DNA from: Clostridiales bacterium | GTDB taxonomy: Bacteria > Bacillota > Clostridia > Oscillospirales > Oscillospiraceae | Length of the DNA stretch: 14,058 nucleotides | Assembly (NCBI GenBank): GCA_012516225.1 | Contig: JAAYWX010000059.1 | Span: 1-14,058 of the forward strand | Reading direction: 5' to 3' | Part shown: one piece after another, positions 1 to 6,284 of the stretch | How the letters are laid out: each line of letters opens with the position of its first letter | Numbering within the stretch: position 1 is the first letter of the stretch | Made by a program: the position numbers and the translations under genes | Notes under the pieces: model-generated | Database searches by the model: none | What the model was told of the DNA's origin: nothing | Seen by the model: the letters and a program-made list of their open reading frames with translations, nothing else

Positions 1-7
1 GATAAGA

Positions 8-502
8 TTGATAATACTAATTAAAATTATGGATAATATTTTAAAAATAATTGGCTTGCTCGAAACGCAAAGAGGCGTTTTTTCAGATATCGAAGAAATA
101 ACCCGCCGTATGCTTGATGAAGATATTGAGAATTTCTCTCCTTTGCTTGAAGAAAGAGGCAAGCTTCTTGAAAAGGCGGTTTCGATTGAAGAAGAAATAC
201 GGCTGATTTCCCATGAGGATCAGCGTATAGGGGACGTCCTCGGAAATAGATGTGATATGACAGCGATTCCGGATGACTTGGCAAAGGTTTTTGAGGCGTC
301 TATGCGCGTAAAGGCTATAATAAACAGAATAAAAAACATGGAAGAGGACATTCGCCTCCGCATGGAAGCCGAAAGAGAAGCTATACTGAAAAAAATCGAG
401 TCTTTGAACGTCAGCAGCAATTCCGTAGCTGGAAATTACAAACGTGCAGTACAAACGGGGTTTCCTCAAAGTCATTTAGGCGAAGGGAAAAAAACAGTCT
501 GA
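8..502 (+). CDS. FlgN/FliT-like flagellar export chaperone (probable)
   Basis: This encodes a small, highly charged, almost wholly alpha-helical protein. Heptad-like stretches cover residues 10-65 and 95-135 of the version counted from the TTG at 8, and there is no signal peptide or membrane segment. That profile and its place just before fliD fit a cytosolic FlgN- or FliT-type chaperone, which holds hook-associated proteins (FlgK/FlgL) or the cap (FliD) for the type III export gate. I see no diagnostic motif, so the family call rests on size, composition and context. The start is uncertain: TTG at 8, ATG at 29 (157 aa, no ribosome binding site visible), or a start left of the window, since the frame is open to the edge. 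TTG starts are common in this cluster, and a Shine-Dalgarno for position 8 would lie just outside. The tail after about residue 135 is polar and probably disordered. Confidence 0.55.
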   Translation: MIILIKIMDNILKIIGLLETQRGVFSDIEEITRRMLDEDIENFSPLLEERGKLLEKAVSIEEEIRLISHEDQRIGDVLGNRCDMTAIPDDLAKVFEASMRVKAIINRIKNMEEDIRLRMEAEREAILKKIESLNVSSNSVAGNYKRAVQTGFPQSHLGEGKKTV

Positions 503-564
503 ATGGATTAATAAAAATTGCGCAGAGTGGAAATTGCCCCCCTATATATAATTTAAGTTGCCCT

Positions 565-596
565 CCTGCATAATCTTTCACGCGCATATATGCAGG
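565..596 (+). repeat. Inverted repeat in the fliD leader
   Basis: CCTGCATA (565-572) and TATGCAGG (589-596) are perfect 8-bp inverted arms around a 16-base loop. They end 7 bases before the fliD Shine-Dalgarno (604-610). No T-run follows, so this is not an ordinary terminator. It could be an mRNA hairpin near the ribosome binding site, an operator, or chance. The 116-base gap before fliD also has an isolated TATAAT at 547-552 without a well-spaced -35, so I do not call a promoter. Confidence 0.4.
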
Positions 597-618
597 GACA
601 ATGAAAGGAGATGCTATT

Positions 619-3144
619 GTGAACAGCGTAAACAGCACAAGTTCAAGCGTTAAAAGATACAGCAGCAGCGGCATTTCGGGCTTGGTGTCAGGTATGGACA
701 CCGAAAGCATGGTTCAAAAAATGCTGAAAGGGACGCAGTCCAAAATTGACAAGCAAAAGCAGATAAAACAGCGTCTGGAATGGAAACAGACGATGTATCA
801 GAGCATAATCACCAAGATCAATAAATTCCGCAACTCATATTTTGACTCTTCCTATGGTTCCGATCTTACAACCAACCTTTCAAAGGCGGATTTTTTCAAC
901 TCAAAAATATCCACCGTTAAAAGCGGCAGTTCCGTCAGCGTTGTAAGCGCCAGGCCCAATGCGTCCGTCGGAGAAATGAGAGTAGAAGTTTCACAGCTTG
1001 CGAGTGCTGCTAAGCTTATTTCAGACGTAAAGATGAGCGGGAGTCAAACAATAACCGGTAGTACTATGGATGTAGATGGAATAAAAAACATGCTGCAGAC
1101 AAACGGAACGATTTCGTTTGACTTGAGTCTTGACGGAGTAAACAAGAGCATTATTCTTTCCAGCAGCGATTTTACCGGAGATATCAATGCAAGCTCAATA
1201 AAGGACGCTTTATCCGCGCGGGTAAATCAGGCGTTCGGAAGTTATGTAAGCGTAAGCATGACAGACAGCAAGCTGACATTCTCAATAAATTTAAAAGACG
1301 CATCAGGAAATCCGGAGCCGGGGCATGAACTGAAAATAACTGGAGCCAATGCGCAGCTGTTCGGGATAGTTCCGGGTTCGTCTACAATACTTTCGAGTCA
1401 AACAAAGCTTGGCGCAATAGCCGGAGTTTCCGGAGGCAGATTTTCATTTACGATTAACGGAGAGAAATTTGATTTCACATCAGAAGATACCGTAAGCTCG
1501 ATGATTAGCAAGATAAATTCCAGCCGTGCAGGAGTAAAGATTGCATACTCTTCGATGACCGACTCTTTTTCGATTGAAGCATCTTCAACAGGCGCACAGT
1601 ATGGTATAAGCATAAGCCAAAATGAAGGAAACCTGCTGTCTGTGCTTTTCGGCGAAGGGAAAATTTCCGCAGCCTCGTATGCAACATCTTCACAGCTGAA
1701 CGCATCGCGCATAAATGGTACGGCTTTGGATGACAGTTATACGACGACAGAAGCAAAGATGTCATTTAAAGTAAATGGAAAGAGCTATACTTTCAGTCTT
1801 TCGAAAAAAACAGAAGGTTATACGAAAACAGAAGTTGAAACTGCGCTTAATTCGTGGTTGAGGACTACTTTCGGCGAAAATGGCGGGACAGCAAATATAA
1901 GCTATTCTGACGGTGCCCTTCATACTGCGTCCGGATATCTTGTCACATTTGACAAGACGACTGTAAACACATCAGACCCGGAGGCTCTGGCAGAAGCGGC
2001 TAAAACCGACCTTGCAGTCGCTTTCGGATTTTCAATAAACGGGTCATCTAATGCGGTGACCGGAGATACGGCTATAAGTGATGTTCCTGCACTTGCAGGA
2101 CTGACGTTTTTGGATTCGTCCAATCAGCCTGCGGGCAAGCTGTCTGAAATAGCCTCATATACGGAAGGAAGCAATACATATAATATTACTTATTCAAACG
2201 GCAGGCTTTTGATTTCCGGCAGCGGTACTGTGGACCTCAGTGGAACCGCTCTTAAGAGCTTGTTCGGCGATACGGTTGTCTTTGGCAACGGTTCAATGGA
2301 TCCCGGAGCGGTTGCCGCAGGTACGGATGCAAAGCTTAAGATTAACGGCGTTGAAACTACGCGCAGTAGCAATACATTTACTATTGACGGGATTACGCTT
2401 ACAGCAAATAAAGTAAGCGCCGAAGAAACCGTAATCGGTACAGAACGCGATACCGATAAAATTGTTAAGGCTGTAAAATCCTTTGTCGACGATTATAATA
2501 AAATGGTTGATGAATTTTACGGCTATACCAGGGAAGATGCAGATTACCGCAAATATCCTCCGCTGACTGACGAGCAGAAACAGGAAATGTCCGATAAAGA
2601 GATTGAACTTTGGACGGAAAAAGCTAAAAAAGGCTTGCTACGAAACGATACGAACCTAAGTTCTTTCCTGCAGTCTATGCGTACAGCGTTCTATACAAAG
2701 GTCGAAAGCGCGGGAATAGCGGCGTACAGCATAGGAATTGAAACAACAGAGAACAGCCTGTCGGGGAAACTGACACTTAATGAAGCAGCATTGCGCAGTG
2801 CGATCGCAACAGATCCCGATTCCGTTGCCAAGCTTTTTACGGACTCTGTAAACGGACTCGCAACACAAATTGCAAAGACTTGCGACAATTATGCAAAACT
2901 GAGCGTGGCGAGCCCCGGAGTATTTGTCCGAATAGCCGGTGCGGAAGGATACAGTGCTTATTCCAAACTCAACGATATGTATTACGAGCTTTCAAGAATA
3001 AACAGCAAACTTGCGGAACTTGAGGATAAATATGCCGACGAAAAGCAGCGCTATTGGGAAAAGTTCAACAGAATGGAACAGATAATAGCGCAGTACAGCT
3101 CCCAGAGCTCAATGCTGACATCAAGCTTCTCCAATGGATATTGA
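619..3144 (+). CDS. fliD: Flagellar filament cap protein FliD (hook-associated protein 2), long form
   Basis: FliD forms the cap at the filament tip and promotes folding of exported flagellin. The start is GTG at 619: an AAAGGAG ribosome binding site at 604-610 sits 8 bases ahead of it and overlaps the upstream in-frame ATG at 601, which would add six residues that are really leader. The protein is 841 aa. Residues about 18-130 are the N-terminal FliD domain (GISGLVSGMDTESMV at the start, then a coiled-coil segment). Residues about 263-325 look like a flagellin hook-IN repeat. Residues about 567-825 are the C-terminal domain, with the Firmicutes-type stretch YPPLTDEQKQEMSDKEI near residue 646 and a coiled-coil end. 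FliD proteins of E. coli and B. subtilis are under 500 aa; the extra length lies between residues 130 and 565, the surface-exposed head. fliS follows 47 bases later, the usual order. Confidence 0.95.
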   Translation: MNSVNSTSSSVKRYSSSGISGLVSGMDTESMVQKMLKGTQSKIDKQKQIKQRLEWKQTMYQSIITKINKFRNSYFDSSYGSDLTTNLSKADFFNSKISTVKSGSSVSVVSARPNASVGEMRVEVSQLASAAKLISDVKMSGSQTITGSTMDVDGIKNMLQTNGTISFDLSLDGVNKSIILSSSDFTGDINASSIKDALSARVNQAFGSYVSVSMTDSKLTFSINLKDASGNPEPGHELKITGANAQLFGIVPGSSTILSSQTKLGAIAGVSGGRFSFTINGEKFDFTSEDTVSSMISKINSSRAGVKIAYSSMTDSFSIEASSTGAQYGISISQNEGNLLSVLFGEGKISAASYATSSQLNASRINGTALDDSYTTTEAKMSFKVNGKSYTFSLSKKTEGYTKTEVETALNSWLRTTFGENGGTANISYSDGALHTASGYLVTFDKTTVNTSDPEALAEAAKTDLAVAFGFSINGSSNAVTGDTAISDVPALAGLTFLDSSNQPAGKLSEIASYTEGSNTYNITYSNGRLLISGSGTVDLSGTALKSLFGDTVVFGNGSMDPGAVAAGTDAKLKINGVETTRSSNTFTIDGITLTANKVSAEETVIGTERDTDKIVKAVKSFVDDYNKMVDEFYGYTREDADYRKYPPLTDEQKQEMSDKEIELWTEKAKKGLLRNDTNLSSFLQSMRTAFYTKVESAGIAAYSIGIETTENSLSGKLTLNEAALRSAIATDPDSVAKLFTDSVNGLATQIAKTCDNYAKLSVASPGVFVRIAGAEGYSAYSKLNDMYYELSRINSKLAELEDKYADEKQRYWEKFNRMEQIIAQYSSQSSMLTSSFSNGY

Positions 3145-3191
3145 CCATCTATACATATTATTATTAATCAGTACAGTGGTGAGGTTAAAAT

Positions 3192-3569
3192 ATGATGACA
3201 AATCCATACCAGGCATATAAACAGCAGTCTGTAATGACGATGACGCCCGGACAGATGCTCGTTGCTGTTTTTGATGAACTTATAAAGCAACTCAAGATGT
3301 CACAAATTGCCTTTGAGAAAAATGACATTCCCGAAATCAACCGGACTTTGCAGAAAGCGCAGCGCATAATTAACGAGCTGAGAGGTTCTTTGAACTTTGA
3401 GTACAGCATAGCGAACGACCTAAATGATATTTACAATTATTTTAATCGTGCTATAATAAATGCAAACGTAAAGAAAGATGCCGCAGACATCGGCGACATA
3501 CTGCAGATGGTTACGGAACTTAGGGATGCTTTTGCGGAGGCGGACAAGATTTCGCGCAGACAAGGATAG
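3192..3569 (+). CDS. fliS: Flagellin export chaperone FliS
   Basis: FliS binds the C-terminus of newly made flagellin in the cytoplasm, blocks early polymerisation and delivers it to the export gate. The 125-aa length is normal. The N-terminus (NPYQAYKQQSVMTMTPGQML) carries the family's conserved Y-x-x-Y/Q region and the T-P-G/x-x-L-L-like turn before helix 1. The rest is a four-helix bundle, including the typical L-R-G-S-L-N-F-E segment around residues 63-70. A GGTGAGG ribosome binding site (3178-3184) lies 7 bases before ATG 3192; the next codon is also ATG, so the start could be one codon later. The gene follows fliD as in B. subtilis. No fliT follows; the chaperone-like gene before fliD may fill that role (inference). 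Confidence 0.95.
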   Translation: MMTNPYQAYKQQSVMTMTPGQMLVAVFDELIKQLKMSQIAFEKNDIPEINRTLQKAQRIINELRGSLNFEYSIANDLNDIYNYFNRAIINANVKKDAADIGDILQMVTELRDAFAEADKISRRQG

Positions 3570-3594
3570 CCCTTAATAAAAAGGAGAGAAAGCG

Positions 3595-3957
3595 ATGTTT
3601 TTTGATTCCAGCAACTTTAAAGTGCTTGAGGCAGGTGTGCAGCTTGCTTGGATGCAGCAGCAGATAAACACTCAAAATATCGCCAACATAGAAACGCCTG
3701 GGTACAAGTCCAAAAGCCTTTCGTTTGAGAGCGTTCTGCGTGAAGCGGAAAATGAAAACGCTCCCGCAGAGGTTGAATTAATCAAGGGTACGATAAACAC
3801 AAGTGACAATGTTTCCAAACGGCCGGACGGCAACAACGTAGATGCTGAAACCGAATATATTTCGCTTTATAAGGCGTATGTCCAGTACAGTCTTGCACTG
3901 GACAAGGTAAGAGAAGAATTTGACAAATATAGCTATGTATTGAACGCCAATATGTAG
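3595..3957 (+). CDS. flgB: Flagellar basal-body rod protein FlgB
   Basis: FlgB is a proximal rod subunit, exported through the flagellar type III system and placed on FliE and the MS ring. The 120-aa protein has the rod-family N-terminal signature QNIANIETPGYK at residues 27-38, a disordered middle, the FlgB-type RPDGNNVDAETEY box at about 77-89, and a C-terminal helix with A-Y-V-Q-Y-S-L-A. The N- and C-terminal helices form the D0 coiled coil. An AAGGAGAG-type ribosome binding site in 3581-3588 precedes ATG 3595. It lies 25 bases after fliS and 43 before flgC, probably in one transcript. Confidence 0.96.
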   Translation: MFFDSSNFKVLEAGVQLAWMQQQINTQNIANIETPGYKSKSLSFESVLREAENENAPAEVELIKGTINTSDNVSKRPDGNNVDAETEYISLYKAYVQYSLALDKVREEFDKYSYVLNANM

Positions 3958-4000
3958 CTGCCGCATATGCGATATTCGCAAAACGGAGGGTTAAAAGGAT

Positions 4001-4432
4001 ATGTCATTTTGTTCATCATTGGATATCGTCGGTTCGGCGCTTACAGCGGAGCGCTTCAGGACGGATATTATTACTCAAAATATAGCAAACGCTGAAACCA
4101 CAGTTACGGCCAACGGTGAACCTTACCGTCGCCAGCAGGTTGTGTTTCAGGAAGTTCCGCTTTCTTTTTCGGCAGAGCTTAACAAGGCTGCAAGCAAAAC
4201 CAAGGGCGGCGTTAAAGTCTCTGAAGTGGTTGAAAGCGATAGGGACTTCATTTTAAAATATGAACCGGATAACCCGAATGCCGATGAAAACGGCTACGTC
4301 CGTTATCCGAATGTCGATAAGACAGAGGAAATGATAGACCTGATGGCGGCGAGCAATGCCTATGAAGCAAATTTAACGGCTTTGTCTGTTGTAAAAGCCA
4401 TGATAAACAAGACTCTTGAAATAAACAAATGA
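4001..4432 (+). CDS. flgC: Flagellar basal-body rod protein FlgC
   Basis: FlgC is the second proximal rod subunit. The 143-aa protein has the N-terminal rod motif (DIITQNIANAETT, residues 22-34), the FlgC-type segment ending Y-V-R-Y-P-N-V-D-K, and the characteristic C-terminal helix M-I-D-L-M-A-A-S-N-A-Y-E-A-N at about 111-124, which packs in the rod core. GGAGG at 3985-3989 and a closer AAAGG precede ATG 4001. In most Firmicutes fliE follows directly; here a strong terminator comes 8 bases after the stop and the next gene is flagellin on the other strand. FlgC is therefore the last gene of its transcript. Confidence 0.96.
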   Translation: MSFCSSLDIVGSALTAERFRTDIITQNIANAETTVTANGEPYRRQQVVFQEVPLSFSAELNKAASKTKGGVKVSEVVESDRDFILKYEPDNPNADENGYVRYPNVDKTEEMIDLMAASNAYEANLTALSVVKAMINKTLEINK

Positions 4433-4440
4433 TCTTACGA

Positions 4441-4479
4441 AAATAAATCAGCCCCCTCTAATGGGGGCTGATTTATTTT
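4441..4479 (+). terminator. Rho-independent terminator after flgC
   Basis: A perfect 16-bp hairpin (arms 4441-4456 and 4463-4478, loop TCTAAT) has a GC-rich core of GCCCCC/GGGGGC and ends in a T-rich stretch (ATTTATTTT). The A-rich 5' flank mirrors the T-rich 3' flank, so it may also stop transcription coming from the opposite direction. It separates the fliD-flgC transcript from convergent hag. Confidence 0.93.
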
Positions 4480-4514
4480 GAATTTGCGGTTATACGTTAC
4501 ATTCACTGACCAGC

Positions 4515-4545
4515 AAATAAAAAAGGGACGGTTAAACCGTCCCTT
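4515..4545 (-). terminator. Rho-independent terminator of hag
   Basis: On the - strand, AAGGGACGGT and ACCGTCCCTT form a perfect 10-bp stem around a 3-base loop. It is followed by TTTTTT and a further T-rich stretch (+ strand A-run 4515-4524). It lies 38 bases past the hag stop. A second small palindrome, GGTAGTT-G-AACTACC (4555-4569), sits between the stop and the terminator and may stabilise the 3' end of the abundant flagellin mRNA. Confidence 0.92.
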
Positions 4546-4582
4546 ATGTAGTTTGGTAGTTGAACTACCCTGCGAGCTTCTC

Positions 4583-5800
4583 TTACTGGAGGAGCTGGAG
4601 GATGTTCTGGGGCTGCTGATTCGCCTGAGCGAGCATAGCCTGAGCGGCCTGGGAGAGGATGTTCATTTTGGTGTACTGCATCATTTCCTTGGCCATGTCT
4701 GTGTCGCGGATACGGCTGTTTGCAGCGTCCATGTTCTCCGCTGTGGTGTCAAGGTTGTTGATCGCGTGCTCAAGACGGTTCTGCAGAGCACCGAGGTTGC
4801 CGCGGTTCGTGGAAACCTTGTTGATAGCATCCTTGATTGTCTTGATGGCATTGCCTGCCGCGTCTTGTGTATCAACTTTAAGGCCGTCTGTGCCAAGGCC
4901 TGCAGCTGTCAGGTTTTCGATGGAAACGGAAACATGGTTGAACGCATCGTTTGTGTCGCCGACCTGCAGATCCAAACCACCTATTCCGGCTTCATCCGCC
5001 AGTGTAACAGCCGCCATAGCTGTTGTGGCGCCAGCCGCAAGGTTGATGTTGTCGGACTTCATAGTAAAGGAGGTCCAAGCTTCGTATACCGCTTTGTCAG
5101 CAGGAGTACCTGCAGCTTTTGCCTGAGCTGCGGCAAAATCCTTTACCGCCTGAGTAATTTCACTTGCGGTGTAAGTCTGGGCGGACTGAGAACCAAGGGT
5201 AATTGTAAGTGCGCCGGCAGTAGTTAGAGCAACACCTATGCTGTGACCCGCAACGCCGGAACCATCGGCAAAGGCTATTGTATGGGTGGCGCCGAGGTCA
5301 GCAATTTTGCTTGAAGTGGTAAAGGAAACAGCGGTTGTTCCGAAAATGCCGGATGCGGAAGAAGCGGCATACAGATTTCCGTCGAGAAGGTTGATACCGT
5401 TAAAGTTTGTGGATTTTGCAATACGTGTGATTTCTGTGTTCAGGGCATCCACTTCGGTCTGAATAGCATCGCGGTCAACATCGTCCTGGATTGTGCCGTT
5501 GGCAGACTTTGTCGCAAGCTCTACCATGCGGTTCAGCATGCTGTGGATTTCTGTTGTTGCGCCTTCAGCGGTCTGAACGAGGGAAATGCCGTCCTGTGCG
5601 TTTGAAGAGGACTGCTCAAGACCTTTAATCTGAGCCTTCATCTTCTCGCTTATGGCAAGACCGGAAGCGTCATCGCCGGCGCGGTTGATGCGGAAACCGG
5701 AAGACAGCTTTTCAAGGCTCTTGGAGAGAGCTGTGTTGTTCATGCTTAACTGACGGTAAGCATTGGATGACATTGTGTTAGTTCTTACTACCATACCCAT
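4583..5800 (-). CDS. hag: Flagellin (filament subunit)
   Basis: This is the major filament protein, 405 aa, with no cysteine. The start is ATG at 5800: GGAGGT (- strand, 5808-5813) sits 7 bases ahead. The frame stays open upstream to 5917, but that part has no ribosome binding site and is leader. Residues 1-140 are the conserved N-terminal D0/D1 region (KLSSGFRINRAGDDASGLAI at 31-50, FNGINLLDG near 133-141). Residues about 143-295 are the variable, alanine- and threonine-rich outer domain. Residues about 300-405 are the C-terminal D1/D0 region ending QANQQPQNILQLLQ. R91, L95 and E116 line up with the Salmonella FliC residues R90, L94 and E114 known for TLR5 recognition. The gene is antisense to its neighbours and has its own leader and terminator. 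The symbol follows B. subtilis; fliC is equivalent. Confidence 0.97.
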   Translation of the reverse strand: MGMVVRTNTMSSNAYRQLSMNNTALSKSLEKLSSGFRINRAGDDASGLAISEKMKAQIKGLEQSSSNAQDGISLVQTAEGATTEIHSMLNRMVELATKSANGTIQDDVDRDAIQTEVDALNTEITRIAKSTNFNGINLLDGNLYAASSASGIFGTTAVSFTTSSKIADLGATHTIAFADGSGVAGHSIGVALTTAGALTITLGSQSAQTYTASEITQAVKDFAAAQAKAAGTPADKAVYEAWTSFTMKSDNINLAAGATTAMAAVTLADEAGIGGLDLQVGDTNDAFNHVSVSIENLTAAGLGTDGLKVDTQDAAGNAIKTIKDAINKVSTNRGNLGALQNRLEHAINNLDTTAENMDAANSRIRDTDMAKEMMQYTKMNILSQAAQAMLAQANQQPQNILQLLQ

Positions 5801-5880
5801 AATAAGTACCTCCATGTATTTTTTGTGCTTCGGGAAGCATCCTTGCCCGCCCGAGCTATATTTTTCGTTCAGCTCCCTAC
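5801..5880 (-). promoter_or_regulatory. hag 5' leader with candidate CsrA-binding GGA motifs
   Basis: Reading leftward, the leader has a hairpin at 5849-5831: CGGG and AAG pair with CTT and CCCG around a C bulge and a GATG loop. It holds a GCAAGGATGC element close to the CsrA consensus (A-C-A-R-GGA-U-G-U). A second GGA lies in ACATGGAGGT (5817-5808), which overlaps the Shine-Dalgarno. A GAGCT/AGCTC inverted repeat (5853-5857, 5871-5875) lies further upstream. Two GGA sites, one over the ribosome binding site, match the known CsrA control of hag translation in B. subtilis. Neither csrA nor fliW is in this window, so this is inference. Confidence 0.45.
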
Positions 5881-5898
5881 GCAAACTGTGCACCGTTC

Positions 5899-5915
5899 GT
5901 TTCGGAAGCCGAAAC
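5899..5915 (-). repeat. Small hairpin upstream of hag
   Basis: GTTTCGG and CCGAAAC are perfect 7-bp arms around a 3-base loop, about 100 bases upstream of the hag start. If transcription begins further upstream, it is a hairpin of the hag leader. If the promoter lies closer, it could be a regulator site. No T-run follows on either strand, so it is not a terminator. Confidence 0.5.
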
Positions 5916-5966
5916 ATTACTGCCGGTTTTCCCGGTCACCATAGTTATTTCATGTTTCCGAAAAAA

Positions 5967-6021
5967 CTAAAGCGTGTTTTTTGAAAATTTACACGATTTT
6001 TTACAAATTCCGTCGCTTTAG
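5967..6021. repeat. Nested inverted repeats in the hag-fliE intergenic region
   Basis: CTAAAGCG (5967-5974) and CGCTTTAG (6014-6021) are perfect 8-bp arms, 39 bases apart. Inside them CGTGT (5973-5977) and ACACG (5991-5995) form another inverted pair. The region is AT-rich and probably contains the leftward hag promoter. It has TAAA on both strands, as in a sigma-D -35 box, but no GCCGATAT-like -10 at the right distance. These may be operator arms for a regulator shared by the divergent units; function unknown. Confidence 0.4.
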
Positions 6022-6075
6022 ACAATTTGGCTCGCACGATTTGAAGCAAAATATGAGAAAACAATCAAAATCCCG

Positions 6076-6105
6076 AAAAATATGTAAAAATATGTTGAAA
6101 TATGT
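6076..6105. repeat. Phased 10-bp tandem repeat, AAAAATATGT x 3
   Basis: Two perfect copies of AAAAATATGT (6076-6085, 6086-6095) and a third with two changes (6096-6105) run in tandem. The period of 10 bp is close to one helical turn, so the A-tracts face the same side. This predicts bent DNA and could act as an UP-element-like region for the rightward promoter, whose candidate -35 (TTGAAA, 6095-6100) overlaps the third copy. Confidence 0.8.
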
Positions 6106-6123
6106 CGGAGGTTATGCTAATGT
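6095..6123 (+). promoter_or_regulatory. Candidate sigma-A-type promoter of the riboswitch-fliE transcript
   Basis: TTGAAA (6095-6100) matches the -35 consensus at five of six positions. A 17-base spacer ending in TGC (an extended -10 TGN) leads to TAATGT (6118-6123), a weak -10 with three matches. Transcription would begin near 6130, just before the riboswitch P1 stem at 6144, which is where a promoter is expected. The weak -10 keeps confidence low. Confidence 0.4.
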
Positions 6124-6143
6124 CAAATTTGAAAATTGAGTTT

Positions 6144-6236
6144 TCTCATTGATAAATGGCAAACTTGGTGAAAGCCAGGGACGCAAAGCCACGGGTCTAA
6201 GGCATTAATGCTATGACAGCCGGGTTGCCGGTGAGA
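6144..6236 (+). ncRNA. c-di-GMP-I (GEMM-I) riboswitch aptamer
   Basis: The aptamer senses cyclic di-GMP in the nascent mRNA. P1 pairs TCTCATT (6144-6150) with GGTGAGA (6230-6236). The core GGCAAAC follows at 6158-6164. The next helix, CTTGGT-GAAA-GCCAGG (6164-6179), is capped by a GAAA tetraloop, and GGGACGCAAAGCC (6178-6190) is a near-invariant GEMM-I string. The second arm carries CTAAG (6197-6201) and TATG (6212-6215), the halves of the 11-nt receptor that docks a GAAA loop. By alignment with the Vc2 aptamer, the ligand contacts A18, G20, A47 and C92 correspond to A6156, G6158, A6185 and C6228, all kept. G at the G20 position favours c-di-GMP over 3',3'-cGAMP. It lies upstream of fliE and on the same strand, so it controls the fliE operon. 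Confidence 0.95.
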
Positions 6237-6284
6237 TACAGTTGCTGCATGAAACTGTATGTCTACTTGGCATGCAGTTTTTTT
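6236..6284 (+). terminator. Riboswitch expression platform: antiterminator and intrinsic terminator
   Basis: The terminator pairs AAACTGTATG (6252-6261) with CATGCAGTTT (6271-6280), one U-G wobble, extendable by two pairs, followed by a run of seven T (6278-6284). A competing hairpin pairs ATACAGTT (6236-6243) with AACTGTAT (6253-6260), using the 5' arm of the terminator and touching the last base of P1. CTGCATG (6245-6251) can also capture CATGCAG (6271-6277), the 3' arm. Ligand-stabilised P1 should disfavour the antiterminator and allow termination, an OFF switch as known for flagellar GEMM riboswitches in Clostridioides difficile. The direction is inferred, not measured. Confidence 0.85.

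Noticed and set aside
601..618. ATG start of fliD at 601
   Set aside because: The codons after it are the AAAGGAG ribosome binding site for GTG 619.
4478..5227. Long + strand open frame of 249 codons
   Set aside because: It lies opposite hag, whose product is an unmistakable flagellin. It is a shadow of the flagellin codon pattern and its product resembles no known protein.
5801..5917. N-terminal extension of flagellin (39 extra codons)
   Set aside because: The frame is open, but the true start ATG 5800 has a perfect ribosome binding site, and flagellins begin near this residue. The extension is structured leader.
6076..6105. Tandem repeat as a CRISPR array or iteron origin
   Set aside because: Units are only 10 bp with no spacers, and no cas or replication genes are nearby. 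Promoter-associated A-tracts explain it better.
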